A DNA stretch of 64,000 nt from Kaistia dalseonensis. Its GTDB lineage: Bacteria; Pseudomonadota; Alphaproteobacteria; Rhizobiales; Kaistiaceae. A program made the translations under genes and the position numbers. The number at the start of each line of letters is the position of its first letter. The stretch's first letter is position 1. The stretch spans positions 496,001 to 560,000 of the forward strand of contig NZ_JAUSVO010000003.1 in assembly GCF_030814715.1 (NCBI RefSeq), read 5' to 3'. Below the pieces are notes generated by a model. It was given only the letters and a program-made list of their open reading frames with translations, was not told where the DNA came from and did no database searches. Below, in pieces: positions 9,000-17,422 of this stretch.

Positions 9000-10621
9000 G
9001 AGCGCAGATCCTCCTTCACGAAATCGGCGACGCGCTCGCCGATCATGATCGAAGGCGCATTGGTGTTGCCGCTGGTCACACGCGGCATGATCGACGCATC
9101 CGCGACGCGCAGCCCGGCGACGCCGTGCACTTTCAGCCGAGCATCGACCACCGCACGTTCGTCGATCCCCATGGCGCAGGTGCCCGAGGGGTGGAAGGTC
9201 GTGCCCCCAATGCGGCCGAGCCAGGCGCGGAAATCCGCGTCACTCCGCGTATCGGCGCCGGGCGAGAGTTCACGGCCGCGATAGGGCGTGAGCGCCGGCT
9301 GCTCCGCGACGCGACGCATCTGCCTCAATCCCGCGAGCGTGAGGCGAATATCGTAGTCGCTCGCGAGATAATTGGCGCGGATCAGCGGCTTGGCCAGCGG
9401 GTCGGCGGAGCGCAGGCGAATGTCGCCCCGGCTCTCTGGCCTGAGCGGCGATACCCGGATGGTGAAGCCGTGACGCTCCTCCGCCGGTCCGCTGTCCAGG
9501 AGATGCGGCGATGCCGTGTCTTCGCGCCCGTGCATGAAGTGAATCTGCACGTCCGGATCGCCTTCTCCCGGCTCGGTCCGGATAAAGGCGCCGCCTTCAT
9601 AGGGAAAGACGGTCGCCGGGCCGGTCCCGAAGGCCATGCCGCGCAGCAGCGATATGGCGAGACGGTCCAGCCTCAGATCGCGATAGAGCGACACCCGCTT
9701 CGTCGCGGCATAAACGAGGCTGCAGTCGAAATGATCCTGCAGGCTCTGTCCAACTCCCGGACGATCGGCGACGACATCGATCCCATGTTCACGAAGATGC
9801 GCGGCGGGCCCAATCCCCGACAGCATCAGGATCTGCGGCGAGCCGATCGCTCCGGCCGAAACGACGATTTCCCCCCGCGCGCGCGCCACCAGCTCACGCC
9901 CACCGGCGCGATACGCGACGCCGACGGCCCGCCCGTTCTCGACCACGATACGGGTGACGACAACATTCAGGCGCAGTGTCAAATTCTGAAGGCGCATCGC
10001 GGGACGCAGGAAGGCGCGCGCCGTGCCGCACCGCTTGCCGTCGCGGATGGTGAAATCGTAGCGGCCGAAGCCCTCCTGGGACGGGCCGTTGAAATCGTCG
10101 TTGATCGGATAGCCGGCCTCGCCGCCTGCTGCAATGAAGGCGGCCGTCAGAGGATTGTTACCGCGCGCCCGCGTTACGGTGAGAGGTCCCTCCGTGCCAT
10201 GCAGCCCGTCACGGCGCTGCAAGTGCCCCTCGGACTTGCGGAAATAGGGAAGGACGTCGTCCCACGACCAGCCAGTCAGCCCCATCTGCGCCCAGCCGTC
10301 GAAGTCCGATCGGAGGCCGCGTATGTAGACCATGCCGTTCAGTGTCGAGGTGCCGCCGGCAACCCGGCCACGCGGCCAGGGAATGCGGCGTCCCGCCAGC
10401 TGCGGCTCGGGCTCGGTGTCGAAGTTCCAGTTATATATGCCCGACTTGATGAACGCGCCCATGAGGAGCGGCAGGCGAAAGCCGGGATGGCGATCCATGC
10501 CGCCGGCCTCGAGAACCAGGACTTTCAGATCACCGCGTTCGGCGAGCCGGCTCGCCGCAACGGCGCCGGCCGAGCCTGCGCCGACAACAATTACATCGAA
10601 CTCACCACCGTCGACGGTCAA
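8996..10621 (-). CDS. GMC family FAD-dependent alcohol/choline-type dehydrogenase (2)
   Basis: Second GMC oxidoreductase, 541 residues. FAD-binding motif VIVVGAGSAGAVAASRLAERG near residue 10, GMC signature GGTSTLNGMVYIRGLRSDFDGW, and C-terminal active-site segments FHPSGTCAMG and SGNTNAPSIMIGERVADFV. It is clearly homologous to but well diverged from the neighbouring copy, so the duplication is old or the two were recruited separately. It overlaps the SDR gene upstream and the other GMC gene downstream by 4 bases each. Likely role: alcohol oxidation in the catabolic route fed by the ABC transporter of the same run. Confidence 0.88.
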   Translation of the reverse strand: MTVDGGEFDVIVVGAGSAGAVAASRLAERGDLKVLVLEAGGMDRHPGFRLPLLMGAFIKSGIYNWNFDTEPEPQLAGRRIPWPRGRVAGGTSTLNGMVYIRGLRSDFDGWAQMGLTGWSWDDVLPYFRKSEGHLQRRDGLHGTEGPLTVTRARGNNPLTAAFIAAGGEAGYPINDDFNGPSQEGFGRYDFTIRDGKRCGTARAFLRPAMRLQNLTLRLNVVVTRIVVENGRAVGVAYRAGGRELVARARGEIVVSAGAIGSPQILMLSGIGPAAHLREHGIDVVADRPGVGQSLQDHFDCSLVYAATKRVSLYRDLRLDRLAISLLRGMAFGTGPATVFPYEGGAFIRTEPGEGDPDVQIHFMHGREDTASPHLLDSGPAEERHGFTIRVSPLRPESRGDIRLRSADPLAKPLIRANYLASDYDIRLTLAGLRQMRRVAEQPALTPYRGRELSPGADTRSDADFRAWLGRIGGTTFHPSGTCAMGIDERAVVDARLKVHGVAGLRVADASIMPRVTSGNTNAPSIMIGERVADFVKEDLRS

Positions 10622-11370
10622 TTGTAGACACCTCCGTCGATCGACAATGCCTGCGCGGTCACATAGCCCGACTCGTCGGAGAGCAGGTAGACATAGAGCG
10701 GCGCCACCTCCTCGGGGATCGCCTGCCGGCCCAGCGGCACCATGATCTTGACGATCTTCTCCTGTTCGGCGCGCCCGCCCATGAAGTCGATCGCCGGATT
10801 GTTGAACGGCGTATCGATGAAGCCGGGACAGACCGAATTGACGCGGATCTTGTGGGGCGCGAGCTCCAGCGCCGCAGCCGTCGTGAATGCCATTACGGCG
10901 CCCTTGGTGGCCGCATAGCCCGAAATTCCCGGGCCGCCACGCTTGGCGGCCAGCGAGGCGGTATTCACCACCGATCCGCCTCCCGACGCCTTGAGATGAC
11001 GAATAGCCTCGCGCGTCGCGATGAAGACGCCACGCCCGTTGACCGCCATCATGCGATCCCAGTCGTTTGCGGTCATCGACTCGAGCGGGCCTGCCCGCAT
11101 GAGCCCAGCATTGTTGACTAGCCCATCAAGGCCGCCGAGACGAGCGGCGGCTTCCGCGACCGTCGCGACGATGCTCTCCTCATCGCCGACGTCACACCGC
11201 AGGAAGTCGCACGCCGGACCGATGGCCTGCGCCGTCGCCCGTCCCGCCTCCTCGGCGAGATCGGCAATGACGACCCGCGCGCCCTCGGCAACCGCGGCTT
11301 CGGCGACGGCCCGCCCAATGCCGCTCGCCGCACCGATGACCAGAACGCGCTTATTTGCCAGACGTGCCAT
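10618..11370 (-). CDS. Short-chain dehydrogenase/reductase
   Basis: Classical SDR of 250 residues. Cofactor motif GAASGIGRAVAEAA, acidic residue after beta-2 (VVIADLAEEAG, suggesting NAD), NNAG motif, catalytic Tyr and Lys in YAATKGA, and C-terminal SIDGG. The frame is open upstream to 11757, but that extension lies inside the permease gene; the ATG at 11370 has AGGGAG upstream and shares one base with the permease stop (TAATG). It probably oxidises a secondary alcohol or hydroxy-acid intermediate of the pathway encoded by the run; the substrate cannot be read from the sequence. Confidence 0.88.
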   Translation of the reverse strand: MARLANKRVLVIGAASGIGRAVAEAAVAEGARVVIADLAEEAGRATAQAIGPACDFLRCDVGDEESIVATVAEAAARLGGLDGLVNNAGLMRAGPLESMTANDWDRMMAVNGRGVFIATREAIRHLKASGGGSVVNTASLAAKRGGPGISGYAATKGAVMAFTTAAALELAPHKIRVNSVCPGFIDTPFNNPAIDFMGGRAEQEKIVKIMVPLGRQAIPEEVAPLYVYLLSDESGYVTAQALSIDGGVYN

Positions 11371-12371
11371 TATCGAACTCCCTGATGAAACTTCTGGGCG
11401 ACGGGACTGCGCCGCCTGGTGCCGAATAGGTCGATGCCGAACCTCGTCCGCACGACGCCCCATATTCCTTTGGGAGCGACCAGCATGACGACCACCGCGG
11501 CTGCACCGAGCAGCATCAGGTAGAGATTGCCGGTTCCGGCGAGCCAACCGCGCAAGAGGAAATAGATGGCCGTCCCGATGATCGGCCCCTCGATCGTGCC
11601 GACGCCGCCGATGATGACGATGAACATCATCACGACCATCCAGTTGGGATCGAACGCCCCACCCGGCTCGACATGGAAGACCGACATGTAATAGGTCGCC
11701 CCGGCCATCCCCGCGATGCCGCACCCCAGCACAAAGCCGAAGAAGCGCGTCCACCACACATTGATCCCGACGGCGGCAGCCGTGCCTTCATTGTCGCGGA
11801 CCGCCGACAGCGCAAGGCCCAGACGGCTCATCGACAATGCGTAGAGCCCAAATACCGAGATGAGCACCAGCGCGGCGGCGAAGTAGAAATTGGTCGTGGC
11901 GACGAAGCTACGGTCCATGCCACGGGTGGCGACCAACGGCAGCCCGCTGACGGAGCCGAGCCAATCGCGCTGCGAGATGAACAGGCGCACCACCTCGGCG
12001 ATCACCCAGATGCTGATCGCGAAATAGGCGTCGCGCAGGCGAAAGACGAAGGGAGCGGCGAGTGCCGCGAAGCCGGCGCAGAACACGAAGGAGAACGGCA
12101 GCAACAGGAACGGGCTCAGCCCGAGCGTGTTCGAGACGAAGAACACGAAATAGGCGCCGAGGCCAATGAAGAGCTGCTGTCCGAAGGACATCAGGCCGAC
12201 ATAGCCCGCGAGGAAATTCCAGCTCTGCGCGAAGGTGAAGACCGTGAAGATCTCGATCATCAGGCGCAGATTGGCTTCACGCACGAAGAAGGGCGCAAGA
12301 ACCAGGGCGGCGGTCGTGAGCACGGCGAGTGCCGCCACCAGCCGGGGGTGAGACGTCGTGAACGGGGTCAT
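11370..12371 (-). CDS. livM: Branched-chain-type ABC transporter permease (LivM family)
   Basis: Inner-membrane permease, 333 residues with about nine to ten hydrophobic helices. Family segments include FTFAQSWNFLAGYVGLMSFGQQLFIGLGAYF, SRLGLALSAVRDNEGTAAAVGIN and the cytoplasmic EAA-like region. The start at 12371 (MTPFTTSHP) overlaps the livH stop as ATGA; the longer open frame upstream is inside livH. With LivH, LivG, LivF and the Tat-type binding protein it forms a complete importer of the HAAT class. Such systems import amino acids, but also amides, urea and aromatic acids; here the substrate is probably the alcohol or hydroxy compound handled by the neighbouring GMC and SDR enzymes. Confidence 0.88.
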   Translation of the reverse strand: MTPFTTSHPRLVAALAVLTTAALVLAPFFVREANLRLMIEIFTVFTFAQSWNFLAGYVGLMSFGQQLFIGLGAYFVFFVSNTLGLSPFLLLPFSFVFCAGFAALAAPFVFRLRDAYFAISIWVIAEVVRLFISQRDWLGSVSGLPLVATRGMDRSFVATTNFYFAAALVLISVFGLYALSMSRLGLALSAVRDNEGTAAAVGINVWWTRFFGFVLGCGIAGMAGATYYMSVFHVEPGGAFDPNWMVVMMFIVIIGGVGTIEGPIIGTAIYFLLRGWLAGTGNLYLMLLGAAAVVVMLVAPKGIWGVVRTRFGIDLFGTRRRSPVAQKFHQGVR

Positions 12372-13246
12372 TTGCGGAGCACCACCCGACGGAAGGCCCC
12401 GGCGAGGCCGTTGGGCGAGAGGATGAGGATGATGAAGAAGACGATGTGCCCGTACATCAGCCCCGAGGCTGGATCGAGCTTGAGCGCCACCAGTTGGGTG
12501 ATACCGAGCAGCATGCCGCCGAAGAACATGCCCCAGAACGAACCGAGCCCGCCGATCACCACCACTTCGAACGCGATGAGCAGCCTGTCGGCGCCCGAAT
12601 AGGGCGTGAACGAGCCGCGCATGGCCAGCAGCACGCCGGCCACGGCCGAAAGCGCCATGGCAATGCCCATGGCGATGGCGAACACCCGGCGATAGCTGAC
12701 GCCCTGCAGCTGCACGACCTGATAGTCGTCGGCAGTTGCACGGATCAGGCGGCCGAGCCGCGAGCGGTGCAGCCACAGATGCAGCGCCGCGAACAGGAGC
12801 AGCGCGATGACGAGGATCACGGCCGGCAGTACGCCGAGCCGGATGCCCAGCAGATTGAATCCCAGGAAGCGCATCGCGCCGACATCGATCGACTGGCTGT
12901 TGGCGCCAAAGCCCGCCACCATGGCATTGCGCAGCACGATGGCGACGCCAAAGGTGAGCAGGATCTGCGGGATCTGGTCGTGCCCGAGAACACGATTGAT
13001 CAGCAGCCGCTGCAGGGCGATGCCGATCAGGAAAGCGATGACGGCCACCGGCACGATCACCAGGATCGGATTGATCGGCACCCAGGGAGCAAGGTAGAGA
13101 CCGATAAAGGCTGCGGCGACGATGAAATCGCCCTGGGCGACATTGACGACACGCATGACGCCGAAGGCAAAGCCGAGCCCGAGGCCGATGAGCGCATAGA
13201 GGCCGCCCAGGAAAATGCCGTTGGCGATTGTCTCGAGCCAGATCAT
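12368..13246 (-). CDS. livH: Branched-chain-type ABC transporter permease (LivH family)
   Basis: Second permease of the importer, 292 residues, starting ETIANGIFLGGLYALIGLGLGFAFGVMRVVNVAQGDF, the hallmark N-terminus of LivH proteins, followed by about seven further hydrophobic segments and the cytoplasmic loop GRLIRATADDYQVVQLQGVSYRRVFAIAMG. It overlaps livF by 4 bases upstream and livM by 4 bases downstream. LivH and LivM together form the membrane channel energised by LivF and LivG. Confidence 0.88.
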   Translation of the reverse strand: MIWLETIANGIFLGGLYALIGLGLGFAFGVMRVVNVAQGDFIVAAAFIGLYLAPWVPINPILVIVPVAVIAFLIGIALQRLLINRVLGHDQIPQILLTFGVAIVLRNAMVAGFGANSQSIDVGAMRFLGFNLLGIRLGVLPAVILVIALLLFAALHLWLHRSRLGRLIRATADDYQVVQLQGVSYRRVFAIAMGIAMALSAVAGVLLAMRGSFTPYSGADRLLIAFEVVVIGGLGSFWGMFFGGMLLGITQLVALKLDPASGLMYGHIVFFIILILSPNGLAGAFRRVVLRK

Positions 13247-13956
13247 GGCAGTGCCTCCCCCGTACCGAAATAGGCTGCGGTGATCTGGGCCTGACTCAGA
13301 TCCTCGGGCCGGCCCTCGAGGCTCATGTGCCCCTCGAGCATGCAGTAGACATAGTCGGCGGCCGCGCAGGCCTGCACGACGTTCTGTTCGATCAGAACCA
13401 CCGAGACTCCGCTGGCCGTGATCGTCTCGAAGCAGCGATAGATGTCGCCGATGATCTTGGGTGCGAGGCCAAGCGAGATTTCGTCACAAAGCAGGACGCG
13501 CGGATTGGTCATCAGCGCTCGGCCGATGGAGACCATCTGCTGCTGGCCACCCGAAAGGCTTCCCGCCGTCATCTTGCTCAGCTCGCCGAGCCGCGGGAAA
13601 AGCGCGTAGACGGCCTCGAGCGTCCATGGTCCCGGTCGCTCGGCAGCGAGCCCGACCAGGAGATTATCTTCCACGGTCAACGAGCCGAACAGCCGCCGCC
13701 CTTCCGGAACCATCGTGATGCCGGCGCGCGCGATACGGTCGGTCGGCTCGCGCCCTATGTCGCGTCCGTCGAAGCGGATGCTGCCGCTCTTGCGGCCGCT
13801 GAGGCCGACGATGGCGTTGAGCAAGGTCGACTTGCCGGCGCCGTTGGCGCCGATGATGGCAATGGTCTGGCCCGCCGCGAGCTCCAGATGGGCGCCCCGG
13901 ACCGCACGGAAGTCCCCGTAGAAGACGTCCAGATTCTCAACCGACAGCAGCGACAT
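13243..13956 (-). CDS. livF: Branched-chain-type ABC transporter ATP-binding protein (LivF family)
   Basis: ATPase subunit of 237 residues. Walker A GANGAGKST, Q-loop region GITMVPEGRRLFGSLTVEDNL typical of LivF, signature LSGGQQQMVSIGRAL, Walker B VLLCDEISLGLAPK and the switch His region. Its start (13956) lies 20 bases inside the end of livG, with GGGAG in front. It pairs with LivG to energise LivHM. Confidence 0.9.
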   Translation of the reverse strand: MSLLSVENLDVFYGDFRAVRGAHLELAAGQTIAIIGANGAGKSTLLNAIVGLSGRKSGSIRFDGRDIGREPTDRIARAGITMVPEGRRLFGSLTVEDNLLVGLAAERPGPWTLEAVYALFPRLGELSKMTAGSLSGGQQQMVSIGRALMTNPRVLLCDEISLGLAPKIIGDIYRCFETITASGVSVVLIEQNVVQACAAADYVYCMLEGHMSLEGRPEDLSQAQITAAYFGTGEALP

Positions 13957-14674
13957 TCAGCACGGCTCCCATGTAGATTTCCTGGACGGCTGCGTCGGCC
14001 ATGACGGCGGCAGGGACGCCTTCGGCGATCCTGGTGCCGGCATTGATTGCGAGGATGCGGTCTGCCACGGCGGAGAGCGCGTGGGTGATGTGTTCGATCC
14101 AGACGATGGCGAGACTCGGCTTGATCGCGAGGATCAGCACGATGAGCTCATGCACCTCGGCTTCCGTCAGCCCGCCCGCGATCTCGTCGAGCAGCAGCAG
14201 GCAAGGCGACAGCGCCATGGCGCGCGCCAGCTCCAGCCGCTTGCGATCGAGCAGCGGCAGTCCTCCGGCCGGAAGATCCGCCTTGCGCGACAGGCCCGTG
14301 AGCGCAAGCACTTCGGCCGCCCTCTCGGACGCCTTGGCGCCACGCAGCCGCCCGCCATAGCTCGCCGCGGTCAGCACGTTCTCGAAGGCCGTCAACTGTC
14401 CGAAGGGCTGCGGCACCTGATAGGTGCGGCCGACGCCGCGACTCGTCCGCTTGTCCTGCGACAGTGACGTGATGTCTTCGCCGTTCAGCAGAATTCGCCC
14501 CGCCTGTGGCTGGATGACGCCAGCCAGGAGATTGAAGACCGACGTCTTGCCGGCGCCGTTGGGTCCGATGATGCCGAGGCACTCGCCGTGAGCGACGGCA
14601 AAGCTGAGATCATGGGCGACAACGATCTGCCCGAAACGTCGGGATAGGTTTTGAACTTGCAGTACAGGGGCCAA
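13937..14674 (-). CDS. livG: Branched-chain-type ABC transporter ATP-binding protein (LivG family)
   Basis: ATPase subunit of 245 residues. Walker A GPNGAGKTS and RTYQVPQPFGQLTAFENVL are LivG-like; Walker B is LLLDEIAGGL. The ABC signature is degenerate: where LivG proteins usually read LSYGQQR, this one reads LPLLDRKRLELARAMA, so the active signature motif in the dimer is probably supplied by LivF. A GC-rich hairpin (14701-14722) lies between this gene and the binding-protein gene upstream. The C-terminus is short compared with E. coli LivG. Confidence 0.87.
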   Translation of the reverse strand: MAPVLQVQNLSRRFGQIVVAHDLSFAVAHGECLGIIGPNGAGKTSVFNLLAGVIQPQAGRILLNGEDITSLSQDKRTSRGVGRTYQVPQPFGQLTAFENVLTAASYGGRLRGAKASERAAEVLALTGLSRKADLPAGGLPLLDRKRLELARAMALSPCLLLLDEIAGGLTEAEVHELIVLILAIKPSLAIVWIEHITHALSAVADRILAINAGTRIAEGVPAAVMADAAVQEIYMGAVLNVAAVG

Positions 14675-14700
14675 GGCGGTCCATCCAGTTTAGCCGTCGA

Positions 14701-14722
14701 GGCGGGGGCTGAGGCCCCCGCC
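14701..14722 (-). other. Intra-operon hairpin between binding protein and livG
   Basis: A perfect 9-bp GC stem (14701-14709 against 14714-14722) with loop TGAG and no U-tract. Hairpins in this position commonly protect or partly terminate the binding-protein transcript, giving more binding protein than membrane components; that role is inferred. Confidence 0.55.
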
Positions 14723-14743
14723 CGGTTACGCCGGGTCCAGACT

Positions 14744-16042
14744 TCAGCGGAAGCTGGACAGGGGAAGAAACGCCTTCTGGATCGGGACCTGGGGAGCCGT
14801 GACGTTGTTCGTCACATAGAGCTCGTAGGGGAACTTGCTGCCCGCCGGATTGCGATGCCACTGACCCATCGTGACCCAGGTGTTGGCGACCGACTTCATC
14901 GGCGAGTTCTTGAAATCGACCTTGCCGATGATGGTTTCGAGTTCCAGCCCCGCGATCGAGTCACGGACCGCCTCGCGGTTCTTCGGATCACCGGAGGCCT
15001 TGAGCGCGGCCAGCGCGACTTCCCAGATGGCGTGCTCGTAGCCCATGGGCTGTGCCCACTGCTTGCCGGTGGACTGCTCATAGGCGCTGCAGAAGGCGTC
15101 GGCCGTATCGCCGGTGATGCTCGACTTGAACGGAAGCTGGCGGTTGAACCAGACTTCGGTCGACATGCCCGCGCCCCGATCACCCAGCACCTCGACCCCG
15201 GAGGGAAACACGAAGGCTGCGGCGATGGTGGCCGCCTCGAGTTCGAGGCCTGACTGCAGCGCCTGACCGTAGAAGGTCGCGAAATGCTGCGGGAACACCA
15301 GTCCGGTAACGATCTTCGCCCCGCCATCGCGGAAGGCGGCGACCTGATTGGAGAAGTCGTCGACCTGCTCCTTGAAGAGGCCGCCCTGCACTTCCTTGAA
15401 ATTGGCTGTCTTGAGGGCCTCGGTCATGCCGCCCGAGAAGCCACGCCCGAAGTCATTGTCCTCGTACAAGGTGCCGACCACCTTGTCGATGCCGGATGCT
15501 TCCCACATGCCGACATAGTTCTTGATGATGTCGGCGCCGCTCCAGAAGAACAGGAAGCTCCACGGATAGCCCTTGTCGGGGCTGGAGCCGCGCGAAGCGT
15601 AGAAGGGCTCCCATTGCAGGATCGTCGAGATGGCGGGCGTGCCGTTCTGGTCGCAGATCTCCAGTGCCGGGGCCGCGAGGCCGTCCGCGATCAGAAGCAG
15701 ATCCACGTTCTCGCGCAGAACCAGCTCGTTGCCGAGGCTGCCCATGCGGTTTGGATCGGATTGGCTGTCACGGCGCAGGATCTCGACGCCATAGCTGCGC
15801 CCGCCGATCTCGATACCGTTGGCAAGCTTGGCCTCGATCTGATCGAGAACCCAGGGGGCCGTCTCGGCGAAGTTCGAGCGGATGCCGGTGAACTGGTCGA
15901 TATAGCCGATCCGGATCGTATCCTTGCCCTGCGCCCTGGCGATATAGGGCATGCCGACCGCAGAAGCGGCGCCCGCCGCCGCCAGGCCCCTGATGATCTG
16001 CCGGCGATTGGCGACGAGCCCGCCGGATTTGATGGACGTCAT
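14744..16042 (-). CDS. ABC transporter substrate-binding protein, LivK/HAAT type, Tat signal
   Basis: Periplasmic binding protein of 432 residues, first gene of the leftward run. The N-terminus carries a probable twin-arginine signal: NRRQIIRGLAAAGAASAVG followed by the cleavage-like region IARAQ. The mature part has the type-I periplasmic fold of the LivK/AmiC group (IRIGYIDQFTGIRSNFAE near the start, GVEILRRDSQSDPNRMGSLG, VVGTLYEDNDFGRGF). A ribosome site GGGAGG precedes ATG at 16042, and an operator-like TTGTAGGACAA lies 48 bases upstream. A Tat signal on such a protein suggests cytoplasmic folding before export. The ligand is unknown; the operon points to an alcohol, ether or hydroxy acid. 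Confidence 0.85.
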   Translation of the reverse strand: MTSIKSGGLVANRRQIIRGLAAAGAASAVGMPYIARAQGKDTIRIGYIDQFTGIRSNFAETAPWVLDQIEAKLANGIEIGGRSYGVEILRRDSQSDPNRMGSLGNELVLRENVDLLLIADGLAAPALEICDQNGTPAISTILQWEPFYASRGSSPDKGYPWSFLFFWSGADIIKNYVGMWEASGIDKVVGTLYEDNDFGRGFSGGMTEALKTANFKEVQGGLFKEQVDDFSNQVAAFRDGGAKIVTGLVFPQHFATFYGQALQSGLELEAATIAAAFVFPSGVEVLGDRGAGMSTEVWFNRQLPFKSSITGDTADAFCSAYEQSTGKQWAQPMGYEHAIWEVALAALKASGDPKNREAVRDSIAGLELETIIGKVDFKNSPMKSVANTWVTMGQWHRNPAGSKFPYELYVTNNVTAPQVPIQKAFLPLSSFR

Positions 16043-16089
16043 GGTATTCCTCCCTTGAGCCGATCGACCTCCCGATCGCCCCGCGCATT

Positions 16090-16100
16090 TTGTAGGACAA
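16090..16100 (-). promoter_or_regulatory. FadR/GntR-type operator before the ABC/GMC operon
   Basis: TTGTAGGACAA fits the FadR-subfamily operator form TNGT-N3-ACNA exactly. It lies 48 bases upstream of the binding-protein ATG, where repression would block the whole 10.6-kb run. The adjacent FadR-type regulator (16696) is the obvious binding candidate. Confidence 0.6.
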
Positions 16101-16120
16101 TCTTCATATCAGTCAATCTG

Positions 16121-16564
16121 TCAGTCAGATTTTTCGACGGCCTTGGCTGTTGCGGGGATGACAGCCATCTCCACCAGCACCTCATTGGCCGCCTTGAAGG
16201 CGTCGAGGCCGGCCGGAATGCCGCAATAGATGGTGGCGTGAAGCAGGACCTCGCGAATCTCTTCGGCCGTCACGCCGTTATTGATCGCCCCGCGCACATG
16301 CAGGCGAATCTCGGCAGCTCGATTAAGGGCTGTCAGCATGGCCAGGTTCAGCATGCTGCGCGTCTTGAGGTCGAGCGTGTCGCGCGACCAAGCATAGCCC
16401 CAGCACCATTCGGTGGTGATACGCTGGAACGCCATCATGAAATCGTTGGCGTTGCTCAGCGACCGATCGACATACTCGGCACCGAGCACCTGACGCCGCA
16501 ACGCCAATCCGTCTTCAAACAGTGATTCGATCGTCGGGCTCGTTGCTGACATGCTGGGTTCCAT
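16121..16564 (-). CDS. Carboxymuconolactone decarboxylase (CMD) family protein
   Basis: A 147-residue protein with a CMD fold: LKTRSMLNLAMLTALNRAAEIRLHVRGAINNGVTAEEIREVLLHATIYCGIPAGLDAFKAA spans the core, shared by PcaC-type decarboxylases and AhpD-type peroxidases. There is no CxxC pair, so an AhpD-like peroxidase role is unlikely. PcaC itself would act in the protocatechuate branch of the beta-ketoadipate pathway, but no other pca genes are here. Three in-frame ATGs exist (16579, 16564, 16552). The operator-like TTGACATACAA covers the first, so a later start is more likely; none has a strong ribosome site. It lies just upstream of and parallel to the transporter operon. Confidence 0.78.
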   Translation of the reverse strand: MEPSMSATSPTIESLFEDGLALRRQVLGAEYVDRSLSNANDFMMAFQRITTEWCWGYAWSRDTLDLKTRSMLNLAMLTALNRAAEIRLHVRGAINNGVTAEEIREVLLHATIYCGIPAGLDAFKAANEVLVEMAVIPATAKAVEKSD

Positions 16565-16572
16565 CGTGTTGA

Positions 16573-16583
16573 TTGACATACAA
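16573..16583. promoter_or_regulatory. FadR/GntR-type operator between the CMD gene and the regulator
   Basis: TTGACATACAA differs at one base from TTGTCATACAA, the reverse complement of the site at 18222. It lies in the divergent region between the CMD-family gene and the GntR regulator and could serve both, including autoregulation. Confidence 0.5.
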
Positions 16584-16695
16584 ACCTACAATAAGGCAAA
16601 AGGCATTAGGAAAGGGCGGCGGTGCCGCCTGCCGGACGAGCAGTGCGGGACGACAGCGTCCCGCTTGTCGCCACACAAGCCACAGAGACCGTGTC

Positions 16696-17385
16696 ATGAA
16701 GATCAGCTCGGACGACGAGCCGTCCCTCAAGATTCAGAGCCTGCCCGGCATGCGCGAACTGGTGACCGAGCGCATGCGGCTCGCGATCGCATCCGGCCGG
16801 TTCCCGCCGGGAACGCGCCTGATCGAGCGTGAACTCTGCGACATGCTGGGCGTGTCGCGCTCGTCGCTGCGCGAGGCGATGCGTGAATTGCAGGCCGATG
16901 GACTGATCACGCTCCAGCCCAACAAAGGCCTCAGCGTCTCGGTGATCAGCTACGAAATGGCCGTGTCGATCTATCAGGTCCGCGCCATGCTCGAGGGACT
17001 TTCGGCGCGCCTGTTCGTCCTCAATGCGACCGACAGACAGATGGCCGATCTCGGGCGCAGCCTCGACCGCCTCGCCGACGTCTACGACAACTTCTCGAGC
17101 GAAGCGTTCATAGCCGCCAAATCGTCCTTCTACGACATCCTGCTCGAAGGATCGGGCAATATGCTCGCCGCTGACATGCTGCGCCGGGTCCATACGCGCG
17201 TGTCCCTGCTTCGGGTCATGTCGCTCTCCAATCCGGAGCGGGCGCGCAAGTCCATCCGCGAACTGCGCGAATTCTATGCCGCGCTGGTCGCGCGCGATCA
17301 GGAGCTGGCGTGGACGCTGTGCGTGGCGCATGTCGAGAATGCCGCGAAGGCCGCCCTTGCGGCGCTGAAGGAAACGCCGCCCTGA
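16696..17385 (+). CDS. GntR family transcriptional regulator, FadR subfamily (FCD domain)
   Basis: A 229-residue regulator. The N-terminal winged helix (about residues 15-85) reads LVTERMRLAIASGRFPPGTRLIERELCDMLGVSRSSLREAMRELQADGLI, a textbook GntR domain. The C-terminal all-helical FCD domain (about 95-220) binds an acid ligand, often with a metal held by His and Asp residues. The open frame extends upstream to 16573, but that start would overlap the operator, and ATG 16696 gives the normal family length. TTGT-N3-ACAA-like sites precede the units on both sides, so it is the likely local repressor, released by a pathway intermediate. Confidence 0.9.
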   Translation: MKISSDDEPSLKIQSLPGMRELVTERMRLAIASGRFPPGTRLIERELCDMLGVSRSSLREAMRELQADGLITLQPNKGLSVSVISYEMAVSIYQVRAMLEGLSARLFVLNATDRQMADLGRSLDRLADVYDNFSSEAFIAAKSSFYDILLEGSGNMLAADMLRRVHTRVSLLRVMSLSNPERARKSIRELREFYAALVARDQELAWTLCVAHVENAAKAALAALKETPP

Positions 17386-17422
17386 TGGAAGCGAAGCGGT
17401 GTGAGCGGGGTGCATGGGCGGC

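Noticed and set aside
14701-14722. Hairpin as a full terminator ending the binding-protein transcript
   Set aside because: No U-tract follows and livGFHM have no other evident promoter, so partial attenuation or transcript protection is more likely.
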